From: Streptomyces sp. TRM49041
Lineage (GTDB): Bacteria; Actinomycetota; Actinomycetes; Streptomycetales; Streptomycetaceae
Assembly: GCF_008271805.1 (NCBI RefSeq)
Contig: NZ_VSRY01000140.1
Span: 81,027-145,026, forward strand
Direction of reading: 5' to 3'
Length of the DNA stretch: 64,000 nt
Shown piece after piece: positions 43,943 to 52,858 of the stretch (within the stretch, counting starts at the first letter, position 1; each line of letters starts with the position of its first letter). The notes beneath the pieces were generated by a model. It saw only the letters and a program-made list of their open reading frames with translations, had not been told where the DNA came from and did no database searches. The position numbers were made by a program, and so were the translations under genes.

Positions 43943-45213
43943 CCACCAGACCCACGCCCACGAGGGGCGCCACGACAGGCCCCGCGGCCGGCGCCACGAC
44001 ACGCCCCGCGACCGGCCCGGGCACCGGGCCGGCGGCCGCGTCCCGCTTACGCGACATCGACGCCCTGCGCGGCTTCGCGCTCCTGGGCATCCTCCTGGTC
44101 AACATCACCTTCATGGCCTCGGCGTACCAGGGCACCGGTGTCGCCGATCCCGCGTTCGGCTCAGCCCCGGACACCGCCGTCCGGTTCCTCACCGAGGTCT
44201 TCTTCGAAACCAAGTTCTACCTGCTCCTCTCCTTCCTCTTCGGCTACAGCTTCACCCTCCAGCCGGCCTCCGCCGACCGTGACGGCGCGGCCTTCCTGCC
44301 CCGCTTCCTGCGGCGCTGCGCGGGCCTGTTCGTCCTCGGTCTCTGCCACGCCGTCCTGCTCTTCCCCGGCGACATCCTCACCACATACGCCGTGCTGGGG
44401 CTGGTCCTGCTCGCCGTGCGCCGGATCCCGCCGCGTACCGCCGTGCGCACCGCCGCCGTCATACTCGCCGTCACCGCCGTCGGGTACCTGCTGCTGGCGC
44501 TGGCCCTGGCGGTCGCCGGCACCGGCGGGATCGACACCGCCGCCGTCGCCGAACACGGCCGCGAGGCCACCGAGGCGCTGCGCGGCGACCCCGGTTCGGT
44601 AATCGCGGCCCACCTGCGGCAGTTGCCCGACGTGCTGTTCATGCTGGCCTTCTTCCAGGCGCCGGCCGCCTTCGCCGCGTTCCTGCTGGGCCTGGCGGCG
44701 GGCAAGCGCGGCATGCTCAGCGATCCGGCCCGCGACGAGCGGTTGCTGCGCCGCCTCCAGTGGATCGGCTTCCCCGTCGGCATCGCCGGCGGTCTGGTCT
44801 GGGCGCATGCCGCCGAGGGGTACTCCGGGACGGCCTACCAGCTGGTGGCGGTGGCCGTGGATGTGGTGACCGCGCCGCTGCTGGCCGCCGCGTACGCCGC
44901 GACGGTGTTGCGGACACTGGCCGGACCGCGGGGCCGACGGCCGGCGGCGGTCCTGGCCCCGGCGGGCCGCATGACGCTGACCAACTACCTCACCCAGTCC
45001 CTGGTACTGGCCTTCGTCTTCACCGGTTTCGGCGCCGCGCTGGTGGGCCGCCTCGCGCCCGCGTATGTCACCCTCACCGCCCTGGCCCTGTTCGCCGCCC
45101 AGGTGGTCTTCAGCCGCTGGTGGCTGGCCCGGTACTCCTACGGGCCCGTGGAGTGGGTGCTGCGCGCGGTCACCCTCGCCCGGCGCCCGCGCCGGCGGGA
45201 GAAGGCGACATGA
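43939..45213 (+). CDS. DUF418 multi-pass membrane protein
   Basis: A 424-residue membrane protein. After a Thr/Gly/Ala/Pro-rich N-terminus comes the DUF418 entry motif RLRDIDALRGFALLGILLVN, about 10 helices, and a C-terminal PAGRMTLTNYLTQSLV...RYSYGPVEWVLRA block typical of the family. The family is thought to be acyltransferase-like or transport-related but is not characterised. It is translationally coupled to the exported hydrolase, so a joint role at the envelope is likely. Confidence 0.9.
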   Translation: MTTRPTPTRGATTGPAAGATTRPATGPGTGPAAASRLRDIDALRGFALLGILLVNITFMASAYQGTGVADPAFGSAPDTAVRFLTEVFFETKFYLLLSFLFGYSFTLQPASADRDGAAFLPRFLRRCAGLFVLGLCHAVLLFPGDILTTYAVLGLVLLAVRRIPPRTAVRTAAVILAVTAVGYLLLALALAVAGTGGIDTAAVAEHGREATEALRGDPGSVIAAHLRQLPDVLFMLAFFQAPAAFAAFLLGLAAGKRGMLSDPARDERLLRRLQWIGFPVGIAGGLVWAHAAEGYSGTAYQLVAVAVDVVTAPLLAAAYAATVLRTLAGPRGRRPAAVLAPAGRMTLTNYLTQSLVLAFVFTGFGAALVGRLAPAYVTLTALALFAAQVVFSRWWLARYSYGPVEWVLRAVTLARRPRRREKAT

Positions 45214-45455
45214 CGGCGACGCGCCGTGGCCGGCCCCCAGGCCCGCCCCGGCCGATCCGGACGCCAGTACGCTCCGTCCCGCCTGCCTCGAAGGCGCCGG
45301 CGCGCGCGACCGGTGCCGGTACGCCCGCCACGGCTTCCGCCGCATCCGCGAGTCGTTCGGCGACTCAAGAGAGGCAGAAGGGACGGCGGTGCGCGAGACG
45401 GTGTCCACGCCTGGGGCGGGCTCACCGCCGATCACCGGGACTGCCCTAGTAGACC

Positions 45456-46685
45456 CTAGAGACGGACGACCAGGACCGCGGTGTCGTCGGTGTTACCGCC
45501 GGGAGGCAGCAGCTCGTCCAGGAGGGTGTCCGCGAGGGTGTCGGGGTCGGCCGACGTATGGCGGCCGAGGCAGTCGGCGAGCCTGCGCAGACCTGTGTCG
45601 ATGTCCTCTCCCCGCCGTTCGACGAGTCCGTCGGTGTAGAGCACCAGGGTGCTTCCGTCCTCGAAGGCGGTCTCGGACTGGGGGCGGGGGACGTGCTCGG
45701 GGCGGACGCCGAGCGGCGGGTCCGTGGCCTGGTCGAGGAACGTGACGGTGCCGTCCGGGTGGAGCAGCGCGGGCGGCGGGTGGCCCGCGCTGCTGTAGAC
45801 CAGACTGTGCGCCGGGCCGTCGACGACGACCTGGGCGGCGGTCGTGGACTCCGCGCCGTCCACCGACCTGGCGTACAGGCCCAGCACATCCAGGGCCTGC
45901 GCGGGCCCGGCGGCGACGCGGACGGCGGCTGCCAGTGCGCTGCGCAGCTGGCCCATCACCCCGGCCGCCGCCAGCCCGTGCCCCACGACGTCGCCGACAG
46001 CGACCGCGAACCGTTCGCCCGGCAGGTCGGCTATGTCGTACCAGTCGCCGCACACGTTCAGCGCCCCCACGGCCGGACGGTAGCGGACGGCTGCCCGGTG
46101 GTCGGAGAGCTGCTGGGGTGCGGGCAGCATGGCCTCCTGCAGGGCGAGGGCGACCTCGCGCTCGCGGGAGTGCGCCTGGCGCAGGCGCTCGTTGAGTTCC
46201 TGCAGCTCCCGGGCCCGGGTGTACAGCTCGCTCTCCATGAGGCGCAGACGGTCGCCCCGCCGGGCCTCGGTCCGCGCCCGTATCAGCTCGGTGACCTCCT
46301 CGACGCGGTGCACGATAAGCGCCACCCGCCCGTCCTGACCCAGCACGGGCGCGTTGACGGGACTCCAGTACCGCTCTTCGAAGACCCCCGGCCGGTCCGG
46401 CGCCTCCACGTCGTAGCGCTGCAGCGCCATGCTGTCCCGCATCCGGTGGTCGACCACCCGCTGGAGCGACGCCCGCAGGTTCCGCATGCCCGAGGCGCGC
46501 GGGTCGTTCGGATTGTCCGGGAAGACATCGAACAGATACCGCCCCACGAGTTGGTCACGGCCGCGACCCGACAGCAGCACATACGCCTCGTTGGCGTCCA
46601 CGATGATCAGGTCGGGCCTCAGCAGCAGCACCGCACCGGGCAGCGCCTGAAAGACGCCCTCGTAGTCGACATCGGATCCGCTCAC
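45456..46685 (-). CDS. PAS-PP2C (SpoIIE-type) phosphatase
   Basis: A 409-residue signalling protein. The N-terminal PAS domain (about 5-135: GVFQALPGAVLLLRPDLIIVDANEAY...) is followed by a coiled-coil linker (about 145-190) and a PP2C phosphatase domain with metal residues in GDWYD, VGDVVGHG and LYTDGL, plus the final GGNTDDTAVLVVR. Such proteins control anti-sigma-factor antagonists in the general stress pathway. GTG 46685 is the best start but its ribosome site is weak. No RsbW or RsbV homologue is adjacent. Confidence 0.87.
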   Translation of the reverse strand: MSGSDVDYEGVFQALPGAVLLLRPDLIIVDANEAYVLLSGRGRDQLVGRYLFDVFPDNPNDPRASGMRNLRASLQRVVDHRMRDSMALQRYDVEAPDRPGVFEERYWSPVNAPVLGQDGRVALIVHRVEEVTELIRARTEARRGDRLRLMESELYTRARELQELNERLRQAHSREREVALALQEAMLPAPQQLSDHRAAVRYRPAVGALNVCGDWYDIADLPGERFAVAVGDVVGHGLAAAGVMGQLRSALAAAVRVAAGPAQALDVLGLYARSVDGAESTTAAQVVVDGPAHSLVYSSAGHPPPALLHPDGTVTFLDQATDPPLGVRPEHVPRPQSETAFEDGSTLVLYTDGLVERRGEDIDTGLRRLADCLGRHTSADPDTLADTLLDELLPPGGNTDDTAVLVVRL

Positions 46686-47061
46686 CACACACCGCCCGCG
46701 CGATCCCCCACCGGCCTGCCGTCCCACTGTACGCAGCGTTGTACGTCTGCGCTGGTCGAACGCCTGCCTGCTGCCTGCCCGACCGCAGAGCCGGGAGCTG
46801 AGGGCCGGGAGCCGAGGGCCGGGAGTTCAGGGCCGTCGGTCAGGACTCCGAGGACGACGCGGTGCGAGCCGGTGCCGTCGGCGGGGACGCCGAGGTCCTT
46901 GGCCAGACCACGGCGCTTGTACAGCGCCGCCGACGTCCGCCTGGAGGGTCGCCGACGGCCTCGGCGGGGGAACGGACCAGAGCGCGGCCCGGTGCCTGGG
47001 CGCATGGGCATCCGAAAGGAGGTCGGCTACCCGGGCCCTGCCGATGTGCGGCCGCTGATCT
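46686..47061. other. Gene-free stretch
   Basis: 376 bp without a convincing gene. It contains direct repeats of GGGAGC/GGGAGCCGAGGGCC type at 46,791-46,830 and otherwise nothing recognisable. The phosphatase promoter should be at its left edge. Confidence 0.4.
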
Positions 47062-47346
47062 CTAGGCGGGTTCGTAGGTGAGGCAGTCGACCTCACTTTG
47101 CACATAGCCGACGGTGATGCCGGGGGCGCGGCATTCGAACTGGGTGTTGTGCCTACAGGTGGACACCTTGCAGGCGCCGACGCGGCCGGTGGTGGCCGGG
47201 TCTCCCCCTTTGCGGGCGGAGGTGAAGAAGGTGTCGCAGTGTGCCTTCTGGGTGTCTCCCACGGTGATGGCCAGGGCGTGGCAGGCGCTGTCCCGGTTGT
47301 ATGCGCAGTCCTCGACCGAGCATTGGTTCACGACGGGCATGTCCAT
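47062..47346 (-). CDS. DUF1540 cysteine-rich protein (two repeats)
   Basis: A 94-residue protein with two tandem DUF1540 motifs: CSVEDCAYNRDSACHA...HCDTF and CKVSTCRHNTQFECRA...DCLTY. Each has four cysteines, so metal binding (zinc or iron) is likely. ATG 47346 has GAGGAG about 11 bases upstream; M3 is an alternative. Function unknown; the family is widespread in Gram-positive bacteria. Confidence 0.85.
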   Translation of the reverse strand: MDMPVVNQCSVEDCAYNRDSACHALAITVGDTQKAHCDTFFTSARKGGDPATTGRVGACKVSTCRHNTQFECRAPGITVGYVQSEVDCLTYEPA

Positions 47347-47553
47347 GGTGGAGCTCTCCTCGTACGGGGGTCCGCCGCGTCGTCCGACGAGCGGTCGCAA
47401 GGCCCGAGCATGGGGCCGCGAGGCCGAGTGAAACCCCCGACGGGGCCGACGGCGAGTGGACCTCCGCCGATCGGAGCACCGCTGCGGAGCGGTTCACCCG
47501 TGGATGCCGAGGAGGGTGGTGAAGGCCGCCTCCGGTCCGGCGGGGCTCGTCAG

Positions 47554-47734
47554 GCAGACGCGCCGTACCGGTACGCGACCGCACGATCGCGACGGGGCAG
47601 GCGGAGAGGTGAAGCAGGTGGTGGCCGGCGGAGCCGAGGGCCAGGCCGTGGAAGCCCCCACGCCCGCGCGAGCCCAGGACCAGCAGGTCGGCCCGGTCGG
47701 AGGCCCTGGTCAGGGCCGGGGCGGCACTCGTACC
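47554..47734 (-). pseudogene. Remnant of a universal stress protein (C-terminal part)
   Basis: Immediately after the stop of the 47735 gene, the minus strand encodes ADLLVLGSRGRGGFHGLALG, then SAGHHLLHLSACPVAIVRSR. This is the ATP-binding GxxGxxx-G-S loop region that ends USP proteins. No start codon, N-terminal domain or proper stop is present; the frame runs on for over 130 codons of non-family sequence. A decayed 3' fragment. Confidence 0.7.
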
Positions 47735-48295
47735 TCAGCCGCTGTGCCGAAAGCCCTTGCCCGTGCGGTCGAGGGGGTCGGGCGACAGGCCGAGGAAGCG
47801 GTCGCGGAGGGAGTCCCAGGCGCTGAGGCGGGTGAAGTCGGGGGTGTCGAGGACCTCCTGGCGGTCGGTGAGGAAGGGGTTGGGCAGCAGGACGGTCATC
47901 ATCTGTTCGTCGCGGCCGTTGAACAGGCGGACTCCCCAGCTGACAGGAGCTCCGTCGGAGCCGAGGCCGCGGTAGAGCTCGACGCGGGAGCAGCGGCGGA
48001 TCCGGCCGAGCTCGGGGCCTGATGCGGTGTGCTCGCCGATGCAGAGGTGGAAGTGCCAGGCGCCGAAGTCGACGGTGACGTAACCGTCGTTCATGGTGAT
48101 GGCCGTGGGGGCGCCCGGGGCGCCGACCTCCCAGGCGGCGCCTTCGATGATGGGCCCGAAGTGGATGTGCTGCCAGTGGTCGGTGAAGACGGTGGTGACG
48201 AGGTCGAGGAGGGTGGCTTCGTCGGCCGGGATGGGCCAGACGTGCTGAGTGCCGCCGCCGGGGGTATCGATGACGGTCGGCTCGGTGGTGGTCAT
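47735..48295 (-). CDS. Conserved protein of the cobalamin-regulated operon
   Basis: A 186-residue soluble protein I cannot assign firmly. It contains WPIPADEATLLDLVTTVFTD, FGPIIEGAAWEVGAPG, and GYVTVDFGAWHFHLCIGEH with a cluster of His/Cys that could bind a metal or cofactor, then RRCSRVELYR and PNPFLTDRQEVLDTPDFTRL. Homologues, as far as I recall, also sit beside FhuF-type reductase genes. It is the last gene of the operon under the cobalamin riboswitch and starts inside the previous stop (ATGA), so a role in corrinoid handling is likely. Confidence 0.72.
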   Translation of the reverse strand: MTTTEPTVIDTPGGGTQHVWPIPADEATLLDLVTTVFTDHWQHIHFGPIIEGAAWEVGAPGAPTAITMNDGYVTVDFGAWHFHLCIGEHTASGPELGRIRRCSRVELYRGLGSDGAPVSWGVRLFNGRDEQMMTVLLPNPFLTDRQEVLDTPDFTRLSAWDSLRDRFLGLSPDPLDRTGKGFRHSG

Positions 48296-49041
48296 GAGGT
48301 CTTCTCCTTGGGATCGAGGACGCAGTCGCCGCAGATGCCCGCGCCGGGCACGCGGTAGTACAGGCAGCAGCTGCGGCGCCGGAAGGCGAGCGGCCCGTCG
48401 GGGACGGTGCGGCAGGTGCCGGCGCCTGCCAAAGGCGGACGGTCCAGCAGTCCGCGGACGAGGGGTACTACGGGGTACGGGGCGTGCGGTTCCCTGGCGA
48501 GCAGTACGCGGTGGGCTCCGATGAGCGCGGAGGCGGCGTTGCCGCGCAGAGTGTGCGGGGAGACCCCGGAGACGCGCCGGACGGCGTCGGCCCATGGGGT
48601 CAGGTTCTGGACGGCGACGGTGTGGTGCAAGGCCGGGAGCGGCTCCTGATCCACCTCCCGCAGGTCGGGCAGCCACAGGTCGAGGGGGCCGGAGACGGGC
48701 AGGCGCCACCACAGCCGGTCGGGTCCCAGATCGGGTACCCGGCCGGTGAGCGTGGCGCAGGCCAGGGCGATGGACCAGAGCCGGGAGGCGGTTCCCAGGT
48801 GCAGGGTGGACGCGCCCACCCTGGACGCGCCCGCCCTGGACGCGCCCGCCCCGGGCAGGCCGGTGCCCAGCCGCCCGGAGACGGCCCGTACGGAGTCCTC
48901 CAGCGCGCCAGGGTCGGCGTACAGATCGGTCAGCGGCCGGAAGCCGTCGGCCTCGGGGCGGGGGCCGGTGGCCACCGCGAAGTACGGTCCGACAGCGGAG
49001 ATCCGCGCCAGGGCGTCGGGGGTGATGGCCGCGTTCACCAT
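48292..49041 (-). CDS. FhuF-like [2Fe-2S] protein
   Basis: A 249-residue protein with the C-terminal FhuF cluster motif CC-x10-C-x2-C (CCLYYRVPGAGICGDC). FhuF reduces ferric siderophores to release iron. Here the gene lies in an operon controlled by a cobalamin riboswitch, overlapping the ABC ATPase gene by 7 bp and the downstream gene by 4 bp. A role as corrinoid reductase is therefore a fair alternative. The middle part contains a repeat (AGASRAGASRVGAS) encoded by a short DNA repeat at 48,810-48,850. Confidence 0.83.
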   Translation of the reverse strand: MVNAAITPDALARISAVGPYFAVATGPRPEADGFRPLTDLYADPGALEDSVRAVSGRLGTGLPGAGASRAGASRVGASTLHLGTASRLWSIALACATLTGRVPDLGPDRLWWRLPVSGPLDLWLPDLREVDQEPLPALHHTVAVQNLTPWADAVRRVSGVSPHTLRGNAASALIGAHRVLLAREPHAPYPVVPLVRGLLDRPPLAGAGTCRTVPDGPLAFRRRSCCLYYRVPGAGICGDCVLDPKEKTS

Positions 49042-50141
49042 GTCCGTACCGTCCGCGTCAGCTCGTGGAAGCCGTGGGTGCGGACGACCTGCCCGTCCGG
49101 TCCGGTGAGGGTGAGCCGATCCGCTCCGTCGCAGCTCACCTGTGTGGTGGCGTCCGGGTCGCCCGGGGCCGTGACGGCCAGCCCTTCGCGGGCGAGAGCG
49201 CGTTCGAGCAGCGGGAGCACATCGGCCGGCGCGTCCACCGTTACGTCGGCGCGCGCGGCGCGGCGCAGACCGAAGGTGCCGGAGACCGGGTCGAAGGCGA
49301 GGTTGTCGGCGTCGAAGGCGCCCGCGACGGCACCGCTGCGGATCAGGTCCTCGGGCGCCCCGGAGTGGACGTGGGAGTCGCGGTCGACGAGCCAGACGGC
49401 GTCTGCCACACGCAGGGCAAGCTCCAGGTCGTGGGTGCTGACCACGACGGTGAGGCCCTTGTCCCGGGCGAGGTCGCGCAGCAGCACGGTGAGCGCCACC
49501 CGCGAGGGGACATCGAGGAAGGCGGTCGGCTCGTCGAGCAGGACGACCTCGGGCTCCTGGGCGAGGGCGCGGGCGGTCAGGACGCGCTGGCGTTCGCCGT
49601 CGGAGAGCTCGGCGGCCGGCCGGTCCGCCAGATGCCCCGCGCCCACCGCCTTCAGCGACCACTCGACCGCCGCGTGGTCCGCGGCCGTGAGGCGGCCGGT
49701 GAACCCGGTGTGCGGGTGGCGGCCGAGCCCGGCCAGCTCCCGTACGGACAGCAGCCCCGGGTCCACCCGGTCGGTCAGGACAACGGCCAGGCGGCGGGCG
49801 AGAGCGCCCGGCGGCTGGTGCGCGAGGTCGGCCCCGCCGATCCGGATCCCGCCGTCGAGCGGTGGCAGAAGCCCGCACAGGGTGCGCAGCAGCGTGGACT
49901 TGCCCGCGCCGTTGGGGCCGAGGAGTACGGTCAGTTCGCCGGCCCGCGCCTGAAGGTCGAGCCCCGACAGCACGGCCCGCCCTCCTCCGCGCCCTCCTCC
50001 GCGCCCTCCTCCGCGCCCGCGCCCGCGCCAGCGCAGCGGGCGGGTGCGGTAGCCGACGGCGAGCCCCTGGGTGGCCAGTCCGCCGGGGCGGTCCGGTCCG
50101 TCGGCCGTGTCCTGGACGGGTTCGGTCATCGTGTCGGTCAC
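49035..50141 (-). CDS. ABC transporter ATP-binding protein (BtuD/FepC type)
   Basis: A 368-residue ATPase. Walker A GPNGAGKST, signature LSDGERQR, Walker B VVLLDEPTA and the H-loop STHD are intact. A Gly-Arg repeat (GRGRGGGRGGGRGGGR) is inserted before the first strand, and a C-terminal domain of about 95 residues follows the core. GTG 50141 overlaps the permease stop (GTGA). It drives uptake through the partner permease; the cobalamin riboswitch upstream points to corrinoid rather than siderophore uptake. Confidence 0.88.
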   Translation of the reverse strand: MTDTMTEPVQDTADGPDRPGGLATQGLAVGYRTRPLRWRGRGRGGGRGGGRGGGRAVLSGLDLQARAGELTVLLGPNGAGKSTLLRTLCGLLPPLDGGIRIGGADLAHQPPGALARRLAVVLTDRVDPGLLSVRELAGLGRHPHTGFTGRLTAADHAAVEWSLKAVGAGHLADRPAAELSDGERQRVLTARALAQEPEVVLLDEPTAFLDVPSRVALTVLLRDLARDKGLTVVVSTHDLELALRVADAVWLVDRDSHVHSGAPEDLIRSGAVAGAFDADNLAFDPVSGTFGLRRAARADVTVDAPADVLPLLERALAREGLAVTAPGDPDATTQVSCDGADRLTLTGPDGQVVRTHGFHELTRTVRTW

Positions 50142-51241
50142 GAGGCCACTCCTTGTACGCCGCGACGGCTGCGGATCAGGAACGCGATGACGACGGGGGC
50201 ACCGAACAGCGAGGTGATGGCGCTGAGCGGCAGCACGGAGTCCGTGCCGGGCGGCTGGCTCAGCAGGGCGCACGCCAGCGCGAGGAACGCCCCCGCGAGC
50301 ATCGACGCAGGGATCAGCGCCCGGTGGTCCGAGGTCCCCAGCGCCACCCGCGTCAGGTGCGGGACGGCCAGGCCCAGGAAGGCGACGGGGCCGCAGAACG
50401 CGGTCGCCGCGCCCGCCAGCAGCGAGGTGCCGACCAGCGCCAGATTACGGCTGCCCCGTACGTTCAGGCCCATGGTGCGGGCGTAGTCCTCGCCGAGCAA
50501 CAGGGCGTTGAGTCGTTTCGCGGTCAGCAGCGCCGCCAGCAGGCCCGCGCCGATCACGGGCAGCATGACCTGGATGTCGGGCCAGGTCGTGGCGCTGAAG
50601 CTGCCCAGGCTCCACATCACGAACTGCTGGGCGCGCTCGGGCCGCGCGTACACGAGCATCACGCCGACCACCGCGGTGACCGCCGAGCCGATCATGACAC
50701 CGATGACGAGCAGGGTGACGGCCGACTTCACCCATTGCGAGAGGAGCAGGACGAGGGCCAGCACGGCGCCCGCGCCGAACGAGGCGGCCAGGACGACGCC
50801 CAGGCGCCCCAGCCCGGCCAGGTTTCCGGTGAAGCTTCCGGCGAACCCGCCGGTGCCCACCACCACGGCGGCGACGCCCAATCCGGCGCCCGAACTCAGC
50901 CCGAGGGAGAACGGGTCGGCCAGCGCGTTGCGGAACAGGGTCTGCATCTGTACGCCCGCCACGGCGAGGGCGGCGCCGACGGCGGTGGCGGTCAGCGCGC
51001 GCGGCAGCCGTACCTGCTCGACGATCACGGACCATCTCGGGTCGGCGCCGTCGCCGCCGAACAGGATCCGCACCACCTCCGCGACCGGCACCCGGTGGGA
51101 GCCGGTCGCGATGGTGAGGACGAACAGCGCCGCGGTACCGGCCGCGAGGGCCACGACGACGGCGAGGCGCCGCCGCCCCGGCCGCACCTTCGGCGGGGTG
51201 TCCGGGGCAGCGGACGGCGCGATTGCCATGGGCGCTGTCAC
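50138..51241 (-). CDS. FecCD/BtuC-type ABC permease
   Basis: A 367-residue permease with about 10 helices. Family motifs include RLPRALTATAVGAALAVAGVQMQTLFRNALADPFSLGLSSGAGLG, VIGVMIGSAV and GPVAFLGLAVPHLTR. It probably works as a homodimer because only one permease gene is present. GTG 51241 overlaps the stop of the binding protein gene (GTGA); ATG 51229 is the alternative start. Confidence 0.9.
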   Translation of the reverse strand: MTAPMAIAPSAAPDTPPKVRPGRRRLAVVVALAAGTAALFVLTIATGSHRVPVAEVVRILFGGDGADPRWSVIVEQVRLPRALTATAVGAALAVAGVQMQTLFRNALADPFSLGLSSGAGLGVAAVVVGTGGFAGSFTGNLAGLGRLGVVLAASFGAGAVLALVLLLSQWVKSAVTLLVIGVMIGSAVTAVVGVMLVYARPERAQQFVMWSLGSFSATTWPDIQVMLPVIGAGLLAALLTAKRLNALLLGEDYARTMGLNVRGSRNLALVGTSLLAGAATAFCGPVAFLGLAVPHLTRVALGTSDHRALIPASMLAGAFLALACALLSQPPGTDSVLPLSAITSLFGAPVVIAFLIRSRRGVQGVAS

Positions 51242-52473
51242 GCCTTGGGCACCGGCTGGTAGAAGGTGAAGGTGTGGTCCTTCGCCCAGTCCGGGTGGAT
51301 CAGCGCGAAGAGGTCGGCGAGCACCAGGTCCGGGCGCAGCACACCGCGCTCGAAGTAGTCGTTGCCACCGCCGGGGCCGAGCGCCTTCGTGTTCGTCCAG
51401 ACCGCACCGTCGGAGAGGGCCTTCAGCTGCCCGTACCGGCTGTCGGCCTTGACGGCGTCGGCGGTGGACCGCCACTGCTGGTCGGCGATCCAGACGGGCG
51501 CCTGGCCGCCCTTCGCGTACACGGCCTCGAAGTTCAGCCGGAGGCCACCGGTGCCCGGCTCGCCGGCCCAGGGGTAGGTGCCGCCCGCGTCCTTGATCAG
51601 CTGGGCGGCGTAGCTGCCGCCGGCGGGCATGGACCAGGTGCCCTGGTACATCGTGCCGGGCAGCACCTCGACGGGCCTGCCCGCCTTGACCGCCTGCGCG
51701 CCCTTCTCGGCGACCTTCCGGTAGTCGCCCTCGATGGTGTCGAACACCTCGCCCGCACGCTTCTCCGCTCCGGTGAGCGCGGCCATCGCCTTGACCCACT
51801 CGGCGCGGCCGAGCGGGCTGGACTCCAGCCACTCGGCGTTGGCGACGACGGCGATGCCCGCCTGACGGAGCTTGGGATACTGCGGGTCGTCGGTGCCCTG
51901 GGTCATCAGCACGTCCGGCTTGGCGCCGATGACCGTCTCGGCGTTGAGAGTGCGGTCCTTGGCGTACTCGGTGACCTTGCCGGCCTTCACCCGCTCGATC
52001 ACCTGGGCGGAGGAGACGCTCGCGGCGCTCGCGACACCCGTCAGCACGTCCAGGGTGCCGGTCTCGGTGAGCAGCGGCAGATGGGTGGTGGAGGCGGAGT
52101 ACAGGCTCTTGACGGGGACGGTGACCTGCTGCGCGGACGCCAGCCCACCGGACAGCTCCGGTTTCGGCGCACCACACTTGACCAGCACGTACGACTCCGG
52201 CTTGCCCTTGGGGAAGGGCTCGTTGACGGTGAGGACCTGGTAGCTCTTCTCGTACCGGAGCGTGAAGTTCTCGGCATACTTCACCGTCGACTTGACCGGG
52301 AAGTAGTCCTTGGCCGGGTCGAAGTCCTCGATGCAGCCCTCCCCGGCGGCCCGGGCCTTGGCATCGGTGGGCGGGCCGGTGTCGCCGCCGCACGCGGTGA
52401 GCGTGAGAGCGGCGGCGAGGAAGGCCGCCGCGGCGGCCTGACGACGGCCGGTCATGACGGATCGTACGGTCAA
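51238..52473 (-). CDS. Substrate-binding lipoprotein of the cobalamin-regulated ABC transporter
   Basis: A 411-residue FecB/BtuF-type binding protein. A lipoprotein signal ends in the lipobox LTAC. The two lobes of the type III fold are joined by a helix; KPDVLMTQGTDDPQY and AEWLESSPLGRAEWVKAMAAL are characteristic. TTG 52473 follows AGGAG by 5 bases; ATG 52455 is the alternative. It is first in the operon and lies 240 bp after the cobalamin riboswitch. By sequence it could bind siderophores, so the riboswitch is the deciding evidence for corrinoids. Confidence 0.86.
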   Translation of the reverse strand: MTVRSVMTGRRQAAAAAFLAAALTLTACGGDTGPPTDAKARAAGEGCIEDFDPAKDYFPVKSTVKYAENFTLRYEKSYQVLTVNEPFPKGKPESYVLVKCGAPKPELSGGLASAQQVTVPVKSLYSASTTHLPLLTETGTLDVLTGVASAASVSSAQVIERVKAGKVTEYAKDRTLNAETVIGAKPDVLMTQGTDDPQYPKLRQAGIAVVANAEWLESSPLGRAEWVKAMAALTGAEKRAGEVFDTIEGDYRKVAEKGAQAVKAGRPVEVLPGTMYQGTWSMPAGGSYAAQLIKDAGGTYPWAGEPGTGGLRLNFEAVYAKGGQAPVWIADQQWRSTADAVKADSRYGQLKALSDGAVWTNTKALGPGGGNDYFERGVLRPDLVLADLFALIHPDWAKDHTFTFYQPVPKA

Positions 52474-52712
52474 GGTGACTCCTGGTGGCATGCGTGGGCA
52501 GCGCGCACCGGCACTCCGGGGCGCGTGATGCGGCGTACGGGAGGGAAGCCGCTGAGGGAGAAGGCCGTCAGAACCTGAGGGAACGGGCCCGTGCGTCAAG
52601 CCGGGCAGGTCGGCCCCGCAGGGCCATGGGCAGCGCAGAGCGGCCGCCGTACATACGCAGGCACACGGGTGCCACCGCCTCTCCTGGGGAAATCCGCCCC
52701 ATACATCGAGGT

Positions 52713-52858
52713 GCGACGGCGTGAGTCTCCTGACTCGGGATCAACGCTTCTCCGGCCTTCCCGCCCCCGGATGGGGCGGTGGCCATGGCGGAGTCGCTCC
52801 CCCTACACAGTGGCGGTACCGTGCCGGAATCTCACCGGCTTCCTCGTTCCGCCGTCGC
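52713..52858 (-). ncRNA. Cobalamin riboswitch
   Basis: On the minus strand the element begins with the P1 arm GCGACGGC and then shows the conserved core: GAGGAAGCCGGTGAGATTCC, then CGCCACTGTGTAGGG. A GC hairpin (CGCCCC...GGGGCG) follows, and the B12 box AGTCAGGAGACTCACGCC ends the element, closed by the complementary P1 arm GCCGTCGC. It is in the leader of the binding-protein operon. Adenosylcobalamin binding normally shuts such genes off. The 240 bases between it and TTG 52473 would contain the expression platform. Confidence 0.92.

Noticed and set aside
45210..45449. Possible 79-residue gene overlapping the DUF418 stop (ATGA)
   Set aside because: The overlap looks attractive, but the product is Arg/Pro/Ala-rich with no motif; probably non-coding.
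51238..52473. Iron-regulated siderophore uptake operon
   Set aside because: No DmdR-type palindromic iron box (TTAGGTTAGGCTAA-like) is seen upstream, whereas a cobalamin riboswitch is clear.
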